DNA of 63,323 nucleotides, taken from positions 1 to 63,323 of the forward strand of contig NZ_JAMQKB010000015.1 of assembly GCF_028416575.1 (NCBI RefSeq), written 5' to 3'. Of this stretch, positions 34,348-43,152 are shown piece by piece. The translations under genes and the position numbers were made by a program. Under the pieces are notes generated by a model that did not search any database, was not told the DNA's origin, and saw only the letters and a list, made by a program, of their open reading frames with translations. This DNA comes from Terrihalobacillus insolitus (GTDB lineage Bacteria; Bacillota; Bacilli; Bacillales; Amphibacillaceae). How positions within the stretch are numbered: the stretch's first letter is position 1; each line of letters opens with the position of its first letter.

Positions 34348-36387
34348 ATGGGACGTTATCGATTAGGCGTGGATATCGGTGGTACTTTTACTGATGTTGT
34401 ATTACACGATAAACAAACAGAACATTATAGTACTGAAAAGATACCAACAACACCAGGTAATCTATCAGAAGGTGTATTGAACGGTGTTACAAAATTAGTA
34501 GAGGATTTTAGCGATGTTGATTTCTTTGTTCATGGAACTACAGTAGGATTGAATGCATTTTTAGAAAGAAAAGGTGCGAAAATGGCACTGATTGTAACGA
34601 AGGGATTTCGTGACCTATACGAAATAGGACGAGCTAATCGATCTGAGATTTATAATATACAATATCGCCAACCTAGCCCATTAATTAAACGTCGGAATAT
34701 CTATGAAGTAGAGGAGAGAGTATTAGTAGATGGTAGTGTTGGAACCTCTCTAAATATTGAAAGTTTGGAGCAGGTGATAGAAAACATTTCCGAACGGGAG
34801 TATGATTCTGTTTCTGTCTGTTTATTGCATGCATATAAAAATCCCGATCATGAAAAGGAGATTAAAACAATAATTAAGGAAAAGCTACCAAGGATGTCCG
34901 TATCTTTGTCGCATGAAGTTGTAAGAGAATGGCGGGAATATGAGAGGACTAGTACAACAGTTATTAATGCGTATATAGCTCCTATCGTAGAAAATTATTT
35001 GACTAAGTTTGAAAAAGAAGCGGTGAATAAAGGATTGGATGGAAGTCTTTATATAATGCAGTCCAATGGTGGAGTTATGACTTCTGAAATTGCCAAGGAA
35101 AAGCCAATTCAAACGCTAATGTCCGGACCAGTTGGGGGTACAATGGGAAGTATTCAATTAGGTAAAACAACTGACCACAAAAATTTGATTTGTGTTGATA
35201 TGGGTGGCACAAGTTTTGACGTTAGTATAGTAATTAACGGTGAACCTGATGTTACTGCGGAAGCAAGTCTGGAGAAATTTCCAATAATGTCTCCAATGGT
35301 TAATATCCATACTATTGGAGCTGGTGGTGGTTCAATTGCTTGGTTGGAAGGTGGAGGACTTCGTGTAGGGCCACATAGTGCAGGTGCTAATCCTGGTCCA
35401 GCTTGTTATGGTAACGGGGGGACAGAAGCAACTGTTACCGATGCTAACCTTGTCTTAGGTAGGATTGATTCTGAAGGCTTCCTCGGTGGCAATATGAAAT
35501 TAGACATAGATGCATCATTTAAAGCAATTGAAAAGTTGGCAATCCAATTGAACTTAAGTGTTATTGAAACAGCGGAAGGGATTTGTGAAATTGCAAATGC
35601 AAAAATGGCAGATGCCATAAGGACTCTGACTATAAGTAAGGGAATCGATCCACGTGATTTTGCCCTAGTTGCATTTGGTGGGGCAGGTCCAATGCATTCG
35701 GTTCTAATTGCGGAACATTTAGGAATAGATAGAATTCTTATACCAACGGTAGCAGGTACTTTTTCTGCTTGGGGAATGCTTAAAACGGACATCCGCCATG
35801 ATGATGTTCGCACATTTGTATCTTTGCTAAGCGATTGTGATAAAGAGAAAATGAATGCTCTTTATCAAGAAATGCAAAGGGGAACTTCTGATGTTCTTAA
35901 ACAACAAAAAATGCAAAGTAATCAAATGCAATTTACGTGGTTAGCAGATTTACGATATGTAGGACAGGAATACACTGTAACTGTTACATGTTCTCCTGGC
36001 AAGATAACTGATCAGTCATTGAAACAACTTTCTCAACTATTTCATGAAAACCATCTGAAAATTTATGGGCACAATGATCCAAGTGGAATAGTAGAAGTTG
36101 TTAACCTTCGTGTAGTAGGTTATGGAAAGTTGGAAAATGAAGAAAAAGCAACAACTACTAATAAATCACAAAAAAAACCAGATCCAATACGGATGAAACC
36201 AATTGTTTGGTATGGTCAGGAAGAAGAGACACCGGTATATTCGATTCAAGATTTATCATATGGCCAGGAAATAAATGGGCCTACAGTCATTGAATCACCT
36301 ACTTCAACTATTGTTGTACCTGCTAATTATCATGTTGATGTAGATCGTGTTGGAAATCTTGAAATTATAAGGAGGAATAATAGATGA
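34348..36387 (+). CDS. Hydantoinase/oxoprolinase family protein, subunit A (HyuA)
   Basis: 679 residues of the ATP-dependent N-methylhydantoinase/5-oxoprolinase/acetone carboxylase beta family. RLGVDIGGTFTDVVL at the N-terminus and LICVDMGGTSFDVSIV mid-protein are the two actin-like ATPase phosphate loops; VGGTMGSIQLGKT and GGAGPMHSVLIAEHLG are further family blocks. With subunit B it would open a lactam or hydantoin ring at the cost of ATP. ATG 34348 is preferred because AAATGGAGGAG precedes it; the ATG at 34333 is inside that site. Overlaps hyuB by four bases. Confidence 0.9.
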   Translation: MGRYRLGVDIGGTFTDVVLHDKQTEHYSTEKIPTTPGNLSEGVLNGVTKLVEDFSDVDFFVHGTTVGLNAFLERKGAKMALIVTKGFRDLYEIGRANRSEIYNIQYRQPSPLIKRRNIYEVEERVLVDGSVGTSLNIESLEQVIENISEREYDSVSVCLLHAYKNPDHEKEIKTIIKEKLPRMSVSLSHEVVREWREYERTSTTVINAYIAPIVENYLTKFEKEAVNKGLDGSLYIMQSNGGVMTSEIAKEKPIQTLMSGPVGGTMGSIQLGKTTDHKNLICVDMGGTSFDVSIVINGEPDVTAEASLEKFPIMSPMVNIHTIGAGGGSIAWLEGGGLRVGPHSAGANPGPACYGNGGTEATVTDANLVLGRIDSEGFLGGNMKLDIDASFKAIEKLAIQLNLSVIETAEGICEIANAKMADAIRTLTISKGIDPRDFALVAFGGAGPMHSVLIAEHLGIDRILIPTVAGTFSAWGMLKTDIRHDDVRTFVSLLSDCDKEKMNALYQEMQRGTSDVLKQQKMQSNQMQFTWLADLRYVGQEYTVTVTCSPGKITDQSLKQLSQLFHENHLKIYGHNDPSGIVEVVNLRVVGYGKLENEEKATTTNKSQKKPDPIRMKPIVWYGQEEETPVYSIQDLSYGQEINGPTVIESPTSTIVVPANYHVDVDRVGNLEIIRRNNR

Positions 36388-38138
36388 GGGAAGAAAATCA
36401 ATTTGATTTCTTAGAAAACCCTGTCACAACAGAAATCATCCGAAATGCATTAAGTTCTGCTGCTGAAGAAATGAATGAGAGTCTAGCTCGAAGTTCCTAT
36501 TCTCCAATAATTTATGAGATGAAGGATTGTAGTGTTGGAATTTTTAACAAAGATGCAGAACTATTGGGGCAATCGTCTGGGCTTCCTATGTTTTTAGGAA
36601 ATTTGGATGAGTGTATTAAACTAACTACAGAATATATAGGCGGTAATAATAAATATCAGCCTGGAGATATTTTTATCATGAATGACTCTTATATGGCTGG
36701 TACGCACTTAAATGATATTACAGTAATATCGCCCATTTTTTATAAAAACGATATAGTTGGCTTTTCAGCAACCCGTGCCCATTGGCTAGACTTAGGCGCT
36801 AAAGACCCAGGATATCCAATGGATGCTACTGAGATTTATCAAGAAGGGGTGCGTATCCCGCCGACTAAAATTTATGATGCAGGTCAACCCCGAAAAGATA
36901 TAATTGACCTCATTACAATGAATAGCAGGTTACGAAAGTCTGCTTTAGGAGATTTAAACGCTCAAATTGCTGCTTGTCGTACGGGAGAAAACCGTATGCT
37001 GGATATCATAAAGAGACATGGACTGGATACTATCCAGCGCTCAATTGTTGATATTTTTAAGCAATCGGAAATAATGGATAAAGAACATATTTCCAGAATT
37101 CCAGACGGGGTTTACGAAGAAGAAGGTACTTTGGATAACGATGGCGTGACAGATGAACCTGTTCTTGTCAAGGTGAAAGTTACTGTAGAAGGGGAAAATT
37201 TAAAAATAGACCTAACGGGTTCTAGTAAGCAACGTAAAGGAATGACAAATTGTGGTTTAGCTCAAACCATATCAGCTTGTCGTGTTGCCTTTAAACACCT
37301 TATAAGCCCTGATTCTCAGGTGACTGGTGGTAATTTTAAAACTATGGAAATTGTTGTTCCAAAAAAGACAATTTTTAGTGCCGAGGAACCGGTTGCTTGT
37401 GGGTGGTATTTTTCAGCTTTAGGACTTTTAATTGATTTAGTTATCAAAGCTTTATCACCTGTACTAAAAGAAGAGAGCGCTGCTGCTCACTATGGTGATT
37501 CAATGGTTGTTACGTTTGCAGGCTATGATGATAAAAATGATTCTTCTTTCTTATATGTTGAACCTACAGCCGGAGGATGGGGAGCTTTTGCAGCAGATGA
37601 TGGGCAGTCTGGCCTAATCAACAATGTAAACGGTGATTTTAAGAACTTACCAGTTGAGGTTTTAGAGGATAAATACCCTCTGAAAATTAATTCATATGGA
37701 TTAAGGGCAAATTCAGGTGGGCCAGGGAGAAACCGTGGAGGCTTAGGAATTAAAAGGGAATATGAACTTCTCTCTAAGGATGCTAATTTATACCTTTGGT
37801 TTGAGCGGTCTAAAACACCAGCCTGGGGGTTATTTAATGGCGAATCAGGTCAAAAACCACGAGTAACCGTAAAGAGAAGCATCGAGGAAGAAACTATGCT
37901 TAAAGTAAATGCAAGGCCAATAACACAAGGAGATTTAGTAGTTGTTGAAACTGGTGGAGGAGGAGGTTTCGGGCATCCATTTGATCGAACTCCGGTATTA
38001 GTACTAGAAGATTTGCTTGATGGTTATATCGATAAGGATGAGGCGCAAAATAAATATGGAGTTGTAGTCGAGATGAAATTAGATTCCTATGAGATTGATT
38101 ATAGTAAAACGGAGAAATACCGGAGAATAAACCGTTAG
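36384..38138 (+). CDS. Hydantoinase/oxoprolinase family protein, subunit B (HyuB)
   Basis: 584 residues of the HyuB/oxoprolinase B family: EMNESLARSSYSPIIYEMKD, DIFIMNDSYMAGTHLNDITV and GLRANSGGPGRNRGGLGIKR are its hallmark blocks; FVETGGGGGFGHPFDR closes the domain (here VVETGGGGGFGHP). Translationally coupled to subunit A (ATGA). Substrate not evident: 5-oxoproline, N-methylhydantoin or a related ring. Confidence 0.9.
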   Translation: MREENQFDFLENPVTTEIIRNALSSAAEEMNESLARSSYSPIIYEMKDCSVGIFNKDAELLGQSSGLPMFLGNLDECIKLTTEYIGGNNKYQPGDIFIMNDSYMAGTHLNDITVISPIFYKNDIVGFSATRAHWLDLGAKDPGYPMDATEIYQEGVRIPPTKIYDAGQPRKDIIDLITMNSRLRKSALGDLNAQIAACRTGENRMLDIIKRHGLDTIQRSIVDIFKQSEIMDKEHISRIPDGVYEEEGTLDNDGVTDEPVLVKVKVTVEGENLKIDLTGSSKQRKGMTNCGLAQTISACRVAFKHLISPDSQVTGGNFKTMEIVVPKKTIFSAEEPVACGWYFSALGLLIDLVIKALSPVLKEESAAAHYGDSMVVTFAGYDDKNDSSFLYVEPTAGGWGAFAADDGQSGLINNVNGDFKNLPVEVLEDKYPLKINSYGLRANSGGPGRNRGGLGIKREYELLSKDANLYLWFERSKTPAWGLFNGESGQKPRVTVKRSIEEETMLKVNARPITQGDLVVVETGGGGGFGHPFDRTPVLVLEDLLDGYIDKDEAQNKYGVVVEMKLDSYEIDYSKTEKYRRINR

Positions 38139-38151
38139 GGTGGTCATTTAA

Positions 38152-38592
38152 ATGAGTGCAATTAAAATACGTTTTGAACAAGGTGAGGTGTTATCTGCTT
38201 TTTTACTTAAAGTAAAGGCACCTCAAACGTGCGAGCTAATTTTAAATCATCTTCCATTTGAAAGCGCTGTCACTCAATCAAGATGGTCTGGTAGGGAAAT
38301 CAATTGTCGTTTTAGTGCATCATCCTATCCAATACGAGAAAATCAAACAATATATACAAGTATTGGTGAAGTTTGCTATTGGCGTGACTGGAACTGGGAG
38401 GGGAGCGGTGATCTCTCTCAGGCAATTGCGATTTATTACGGCGCTGAGTTAGCGAGAAGTCATAGAGGTTATGAGCCAGTCAATGTTTTTGCCCAGATTG
38501 ATTATAGCCAACTCCATCAGATTAATAAAGTAGGAGAGCGTATTTGGTTAAATGGTACAGAAAAAGTTTGTTTTGAAAAGTTAAATGATTAA
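38152..38592 (+). CDS. DUF3830 (cyclophilin-like) protein
   Basis: 146 residues matching the small DUF3830 family, whose members adopt a cyclophilin-like beta-barrel; EVCYWRDWNWEG and PVNVFAQIDYSQLHQI are typical-looking stretches. DUF3830 genes often occur with hydantoinase and NCS1-permease genes, as here. No signal peptide; presumably cytoplasmic. Role unknown; could be a small amidase-like or binding subunit. 13 bases after hyuB, same operon. Confidence 0.72.
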   Translation: MSAIKIRFEQGEVLSAFLLKVKAPQTCELILNHLPFESAVTQSRWSGREINCRFSASSYPIRENQTIYTSIGEVCYWRDWNWEGSGDLSQAIAIYYGAELARSHRGYEPVNVFAQIDYSQLHQINKVGERIWLNGTEKVCFEKLND

Positions 38593-38633
38593 ATTATGAG
38601 CAGAAATTTTGATTATGTAAAGGGGAGATAAAT

Positions 38634-39974
38634 ATGGGTACTTTTAAAAAAGATTCTGCGCTTTCTTCGGTTCCTAAGTCCGAACGGGAAAATTGGATAG
38701 TACCAGCAACTATTTTTGGTGGTTTAGAATTTGCCGTTCCGGTAATAATGGTTGGATCCACTCTGGCAATTAACTTTGGGCTTACGACAATCTTTTGGAT
38801 TTTATTGGTTGGTCTGGTTATTATACAGTGGGTTGGCAATGCTTTACAGGGTTACCTTGGTGCTAAAACTGGACGTCCTTCGTCTGTTATTGCTAGATCA
38901 AGCTTCGGTTCAATCCAGGCAAGATTCGTTATAGGGTTAGCGCTTGTTGTTCTCAATGTTGGTTGGTTTGGTGTTAATACTGCTGTTGCGGGTAATTCGA
39001 TTTCTGCTATGTTTGGAATAAATTATCAAGAAGAATTGTTTATCTGGATTTTGATAACAACAATTGCAGGTGTTCTATTTGCCTTACCAGCTGTCTTAGG
39101 ATATAACTCAATGAAATGGACTGATTATTTAGCGGTTCCGGCTGGTCTAATTCTAATTGTTTCAGGCGTATTTTTTGCTTTGAGAGGTACTGGTTGGGAC
39201 ACAGTCGTCTCTTGGAATCCTACACCTTCTATAACTTTTTTTGGTGGGATTAGCCTTGTTCTTGGAGCTAATGTAGCACAATGGTTAATTGCATCCGACT
39301 ACACTCGCTATTCTAAACCGAAGATTAAAGATCAAGCGTTAATTCCACTTGGCATTATTGTTATCGGATTTGTTTTCTTCCTCACTGGCGCAATAATGTC
39401 TGTAGGTGTAGGAGAAGCAGACATAGTAAACGTTATGGTAAATCTTGGATTTCCGTTTTGGGGATTTTTAATCTTATGGCTTGCTCTTTGGACTAGCCAA
39501 CTTGTTGCCAGCTATTCAATTGGATTAGCTGCAGCAAACATGTTTAATATTGATACAGCAAAAGGGCGAGCAATATTAACTGTTGTTGGATCACTAATCG
39601 GTGTTGCCCTTGCATTAGTTGGAATATTAAATTACTTTACTGATTTTCTTGTGTTATTAGGCGTTATGTATCCGGCAATAGCGGGAATTATGTTTGCTGA
39701 TTTTTTCTTTATTCGTAATAAAGAGTGGGAAGATAACCACGGATGGAACTGGGTAGCTACTATTGCTGTTTTATCTGGGGCGCTAATTGGCTATCTAACT
39801 CAATACGTAGCTCCGTTTGGAATACCAGCTGTACAATCATTAATATTGTCAGCTATTATATATTTAGTTGGTATGCAAATAAAGGCAAAAGTAAAGCCAG
39901 ATCAATTTACAAAGAAAGATTTTGTTACTGCAGATGAAATTGCGAGTGATATAAAAGTTGAAGCTCAAAAATAA
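38634..39974 (+). CDS. NCS1-family cytosine/hydantoin-type permease
   Basis: A 446-residue membrane protein of about 12 helices in the nucleobase-cation-symport-1 family. Markers: GRPSSVIARSSFGSIQARFV, LGANVAQWLIASDYTRYSKP and FADFFFIRNKEW. NCS1 members carry cytosine, allantoin, hydantoins and related rings with Na+ or H+. Linkage to hyuAB implies uptake of the ring compound that HyuAB opens. GGGGAG precedes the ATG. Confidence 0.87.
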   Translation: MGTFKKDSALSSVPKSERENWIVPATIFGGLEFAVPVIMVGSTLAINFGLTTIFWILLVGLVIIQWVGNALQGYLGAKTGRPSSVIARSSFGSIQARFVIGLALVVLNVGWFGVNTAVAGNSISAMFGINYQEELFIWILITTIAGVLFALPAVLGYNSMKWTDYLAVPAGLILIVSGVFFALRGTGWDTVVSWNPTPSITFFGGISLVLGANVAQWLIASDYTRYSKPKIKDQALIPLGIIVIGFVFFLTGAIMSVGVGEADIVNVMVNLGFPFWGFLILWLALWTSQLVASYSIGLAAANMFNIDTAKGRAILTVVGSLIGVALALVGILNYFTDFLVLLGVMYPAIAGIMFADFFFIRNKEWEDNHGWNWVATIAVLSGALIGYLTQYVAPFGIPAVQSLILSAIIYLVGMQIKAKVKPDQFTKKDFVTADEIASDIKVEAQK

Positions 39975-39989
39975 ATTTTTGATTTTGAT

Positions 39990-40023
39990 GTTGCCTTTTC
40001 GTCATGTCCAAGGAAAAGGCAAC
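39990..40023 (+). terminator. Hairpin between permease and peptidase genes
   Basis: GTTGCCTTTT (39990-39999) pairs with AAAAGGCAAC (40014-40023), followed by AAATTTTTGC. Likely a terminator or attenuator within the cluster. Confidence 0.75.
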
Positions 40024-40066
40024 AAATTTTTGCTTTGGACCTAATTACAACTAAAGGTGTGAGATA

Positions 40067-41176
40067 ATGGAACTAAACACATATGACCAACGACTAAATA
40101 AATTAAAAAATTTCATAGAAGAAAAGGAAGTCGATTTACTAATGATCACTTCTCCAGTAAACATCTTTTATTTTACTGGATTTTATTCCGATCCACATGA
40201 ACGGTTTATGGCACTCGTTTTAGAGAGAAATAAAAATCAACCCTATTTATTTGTTCCTTTACTAGACTTTGAAGCGGCGGAAAGTCACTCGTATGTACGT
40301 GAAATTTTGACTGTTTCCGATTCACAAGATCCTTATCAAGTACTAGAGTCTAAAGTAGGACGAAAACCCACTTCATTTGGGGTTGAGAAGAAAAATATGA
40401 GTTTGTATCAGTATGAACGATTAAATCAGTGGTCACCTGTTAGGGATTGGATCGATATAGAAGGGTTTATTACATCCCAAAGAATTAGCAAGACGCCAGA
40501 AGAGATTACCAAAATAAAAAAAGCAATCGATATGATTGAGGAAGTAATGGAAGCTGGCAGGAAAAAGGTGCAAGTAGGGATGTTGGAAATAGATCTTTTG
40601 GCAGAGTTAGAATACCAAATGCGTAGGGTTGGGTCTGATGGGCCGTCATTTTCAACTATTGTGTTAACTGGAAAAAATTCCTCGCTTCCACATGGCCAAC
40701 CGGTAACAACCCCAATTGAAAATAATGATTTCTTACTGATTGATATGGGGGTTAAAACAGAAGGATACTGCTCCGACATTACTAGGACGTTTATAGTGGG
40801 AGAGGCCTCGGCTAAACAGGAGCAAATGTATAATACTGTACTAGAATCGAATCAAAAAGCGATAGAATCTGTAAAAATAAACCAGCCTCTTAGCAAGGTA
40901 GATATCGCCGCAAGAGAATGGATCAAACGAGCCGGCTATGGCGACTATTTTAATAACCGAGTTGGTCATGGGATGGGAATGGAAGTTCACGAAGAACCCT
41001 CCGTCCACGAAAAAAATGCAGATCTAATTAAATTAGGAATGGTTTTTACAATTGAACCTGGTATTTACATTCCAAACTTTGGTGGGGTGCGCATTGAAGA
41101 TGATGTTTATGTAAATGAAAAAGGTGAAGTTGAGGTATTAACGACATATCCGAAAAAGTTAATTAGTGTTGGGTGA
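40067..41176 (+). CDS. Aminopeptidase P/Xaa-Pro dipeptidase family (M24B) protein
   Basis: 369 residues: creatinase-type N-terminal domain (residues 1-130) and pita-bread catalytic domain. All five dimetal ligands are visible: Asp in LLIDMGVK, Asp in CSDITRT, His in VGHGMGMEVHEE, Glu in TIEPGIYIP and Glu in VRIEDDV. So it should be an active metallopeptidase cleaving X-Pro or X-hydroxyproline, which would feed the hydroxyproline genes next door; a creatinase-like amidinohydrolase is the alternative given the hydantoinase neighbours. AAAGGTGTGAG precedes ATG. Confidence 0.85.
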   Translation: MELNTYDQRLNKLKNFIEEKEVDLLMITSPVNIFYFTGFYSDPHERFMALVLERNKNQPYLFVPLLDFEAAESHSYVREILTVSDSQDPYQVLESKVGRKPTSFGVEKKNMSLYQYERLNQWSPVRDWIDIEGFITSQRISKTPEEITKIKKAIDMIEEVMEAGRKKVQVGMLEIDLLAELEYQMRRVGSDGPSFSTIVLTGKNSSLPHGQPVTTPIENNDFLLIDMGVKTEGYCSDITRTFIVGEASAKQEQMYNTVLESNQKAIESVKINQPLSKVDIAAREWIKRAGYGDYFNNRVGHGMGMEVHEEPSVHEKNADLIKLGMVFTIEPGIYIPNFGGVRIEDDVYVNEKGEVEVLTTYPKKLISVG

Positions 41177-41303
41177 TTAGGAAAGGATCACATAAGGGAA
41201 CATATTATCGCTTTTGATGGAAAACTATGCTAAGTTAATAGATGAGATAAAGTTCTTTTAGGGACGGGTCGGCTAGCCCTGCTTATGAAAGGGGGTGATG
41301 CCT

Positions 41304-41399
41304 ATGAGTATGTACGAGATTTTGATGGTGCTTTTTGCTTTTGGTACCTTCTTACTCGCATTGCTTGCCTTGGTCATGAAAATGATCAATAGAAAATAG
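41304..41399 (+). CDS. Small holin-like type I toxin
   Basis: A 31-residue peptide MSMYEILMVLFAFGTFLLAL followed by LALVMKMINRK: a single membrane helix with a basic end, the pattern of the putative holin-like toxins (Hol_Tox; TxpA/BsrG group). AAAGGGGGTGAT lies just upstream. Downstream sequence with AAAGGGATAGCCGCTCCCGC and a strong terminator resembles the 3' part of such loci, where a convergent antisense RNA usually acts as antitoxin. It would act at the membrane. Confidence 0.75.
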   Translation: MSMYEILMVLFAFGTFLLALLALVMKMINRK

Positions 41400-41510
41400 A
41401 CCTCCCTACTACCAGCAAAGTTTTAGGAAGAGGTCTATTCCAAAGGGATAGCCGCTCCCGCTGGGGGAACCGCTTATCTTAGACCACAGTGGAAGCTGTG
41501 GTCTTTTTAG
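41398..41510. ncRNA. Structured toxin mRNA 3' region / possible antitoxin RNA locus
   Basis: AGACCTC (41398-41404) pairs with GAGGTCT (41430-41436); AGACCACAG (41481-41489) pairs with CTGTGGTCT (41496-41504) followed by TTTTT, a good plus-strand terminator. Between them AGCCGCTCCCGCTGGGGGAA and CGCTT form a further stem. An antisense antitoxin RNA overlapping this part is expected for the family but its promoter was not identified. Confidence 0.5.
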
Positions 41511-41691
41511 TGTATTTAGTATCTATATAAATTATACCATGATTTGTTTGAAATTAAAATGAATTGTTTTTTGAGCTTTTTGCGATGTTCGGTTAAGATC
41601 GCTACTTTGGTTGCAATACCGAACCACCCGTGTTTCTCGGGTGCAGTCCATACGTCGCTAGCTACACGGACGCCCCGCGCTTTTGTTCATT

Positions 41692-42867
41692 CTAATCAAA
41701 CATATATTCTTTTGTTCGTGAATGAATGTTCAATACAATCCCAATCGCAAGTAGATAGGTTATGGTTGAACTACCTCCGTAGCTTAAAAACGGGAGCGGA
41801 AGACCGGTAATCGGAAGTAGTTGAATCGACATCCCGATATTCTGGAAAATTTGAAAGCTGAACATCCCGATCATACCTGTAACTAAATAGCTGCCAAATA
41901 CATCGTTGCTTTGAAGTGCAACATGGATTAGTCGGTAGATGAGTAAAAATAACAGAGTGACTACGATACTTGCACCTACAAAGCCAAACTGCTCAGCAAT
42001 GGCAGTGAATATCATATCTGTTTGACGTTCAGCAACATACACTTCCATATCCATCAGTCCTTTTCCGACCAATTGACCTGAACCAATGGCAAGTAACGCA
42101 TAGTATAATTGGTTACCAGACGTCTGTACAAACTTTTCTGGCTGAAGCCATCCATAGAAACGGCCTGAAACGTATTTAAAAATGGATTCCTCCAAGAATG
42201 TCTGGATGGGACCAGGAAATAGAAAATAAGCGGCAACCAGGATCCCAGTAATAAAGAGAGCCCCAAATAAGAGACCAAAAAGGATTCGCCACCTAATGCC
42301 TGATATTAAAATGATGCTTGCCGTGATAGCAATAAACACGAGAAATCCACCTAAGTCAGGCTGAACAGCAATTAACAACATCGGTGGAACAGACAAAATT
42401 AATATTTTAAATAAAAGAAGTAGATCACTTTTGTTTGTGCGTTTTTTATGGATGTCATTATGCTTAACCAACACATGTGCTAGTGTTATGATAAGAATAA
42501 CTTTCATAAATTCAGATGGCTGGATCGTCCCTATGGCTGGAAAGGAAAACCAACTTGTTGCACCGTTGGCCGTTCGGATGAAAGGTTCACCTGGAAAATT
42601 AAAGAAAAGCATAAGCAGTGCTATCATTCCGATTGCATATAGAGGCCAGACAATTTGTCGTAAACGATCATAATCGAACAGCATTATCACAACAATGAAC
42701 ATTGATCCAACTATATACCAAACAATCTGCTTTAAATAAAACTGATCATCCTGTAAATCCGGCCTCAGACCCGGCTGCACCGTGTACAGGGCAAAACAAC
42801 TAACAATACCAAGTAATAGGACGATCGAAATCAATGTATAATCTAACTTTGTATTTTTTGTTTGCAT
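41692..42867 (-). CDS. RodA/FtsW/SpoVE (SEDS) family glycosyltransferase
   Basis: A 391-residue, roughly ten-helix SEDS peptidoglycan polymerase. Conserved parts: TIQPSEFMKVILIITLAHVL, LLIAVQPDLGGFLVFIA, AIAEQFGFVGASIVV and the C-terminal ITGLPLPFLSYGGSSTI. Closest in look to RodA-like proteins of Bacillus (rod elongation), but a SpoVE-type or accessory role cannot be excluded; no cognate class B penicillin-binding protein is beside it. The start ATG at 42867 has only a weak upstream site. Confidence 0.87.
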   Translation of the reverse strand: MQTKNTKLDYTLISIVLLLGIVSCFALYTVQPGLRPDLQDDQFYLKQIVWYIVGSMFIVVIMLFDYDRLRQIVWPLYAIGMIALLMLFFNFPGEPFIRTANGATSWFSFPAIGTIQPSEFMKVILIITLAHVLVKHNDIHKKRTNKSDLLLLFKILILSVPPMLLIAVQPDLGGFLVFIAITASIILISGIRWRILFGLLFGALFITGILVAAYFLFPGPIQTFLEESIFKYVSGRFYGWLQPEKFVQTSGNQLYYALLAIGSGQLVGKGLMDMEVYVAERQTDMIFTAIAEQFGFVGASIVVTLLFLLIYRLIHVALQSNDVFGSYLVTGMIGMFSFQIFQNIGMSIQLLPITGLPLPFLSYGGSSTITYLLAIGIVLNIHSRTKEYMFD

Positions 42868-43087
42868 AATATACCTTACTTTCTATTTAAGAGCTTGTTT
42901 AAAAGGTAATGTCGAATTTTACCATAATTCCCCTTACAATCAAACATATAAATCAATTCTACATCATATTGGATTATTTTTTAAGTGGCAGTATGATTTC
43001 TTTTCATTTCATTTGGTGACTTTTTTAACTTTCTCTAAAAAAGAGTTTGTCCACGAAGTTTCCCATCATGCAATCATAGGTGTTATA

Positions 43088-43116
43088 TTGACAAAAAGAG
43101 GCTTGCCGACTATGAT
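43088..43116 (+). promoter_or_regulatory. SigA-type promoter of mgtE
   Basis: TTGACA (43088-43093), 17-base spacer, TATGAT (43111-43116). The leader is too short for an Mg2+ M-box riboswitch and none is seen. Confidence 0.8.
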
Positions 43117-43152
43117 AAAACGATTAAAGTTAGGAACGAATGGAGGCGGAAG

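Noticed and set aside
41544..41810. 88-codon plus-strand frame next to the RodA-like gene
   Set aside because: No ribosome site; about half of it is antisense to the RodA-like coding sequence.
42868..43152. Possible Mg2+ (M-box) riboswitch before mgtE
   Set aside because: A good SigA promoter lies only 37 bases before the start codon, leaving no room, and no M-box conserved segments are seen upstream.
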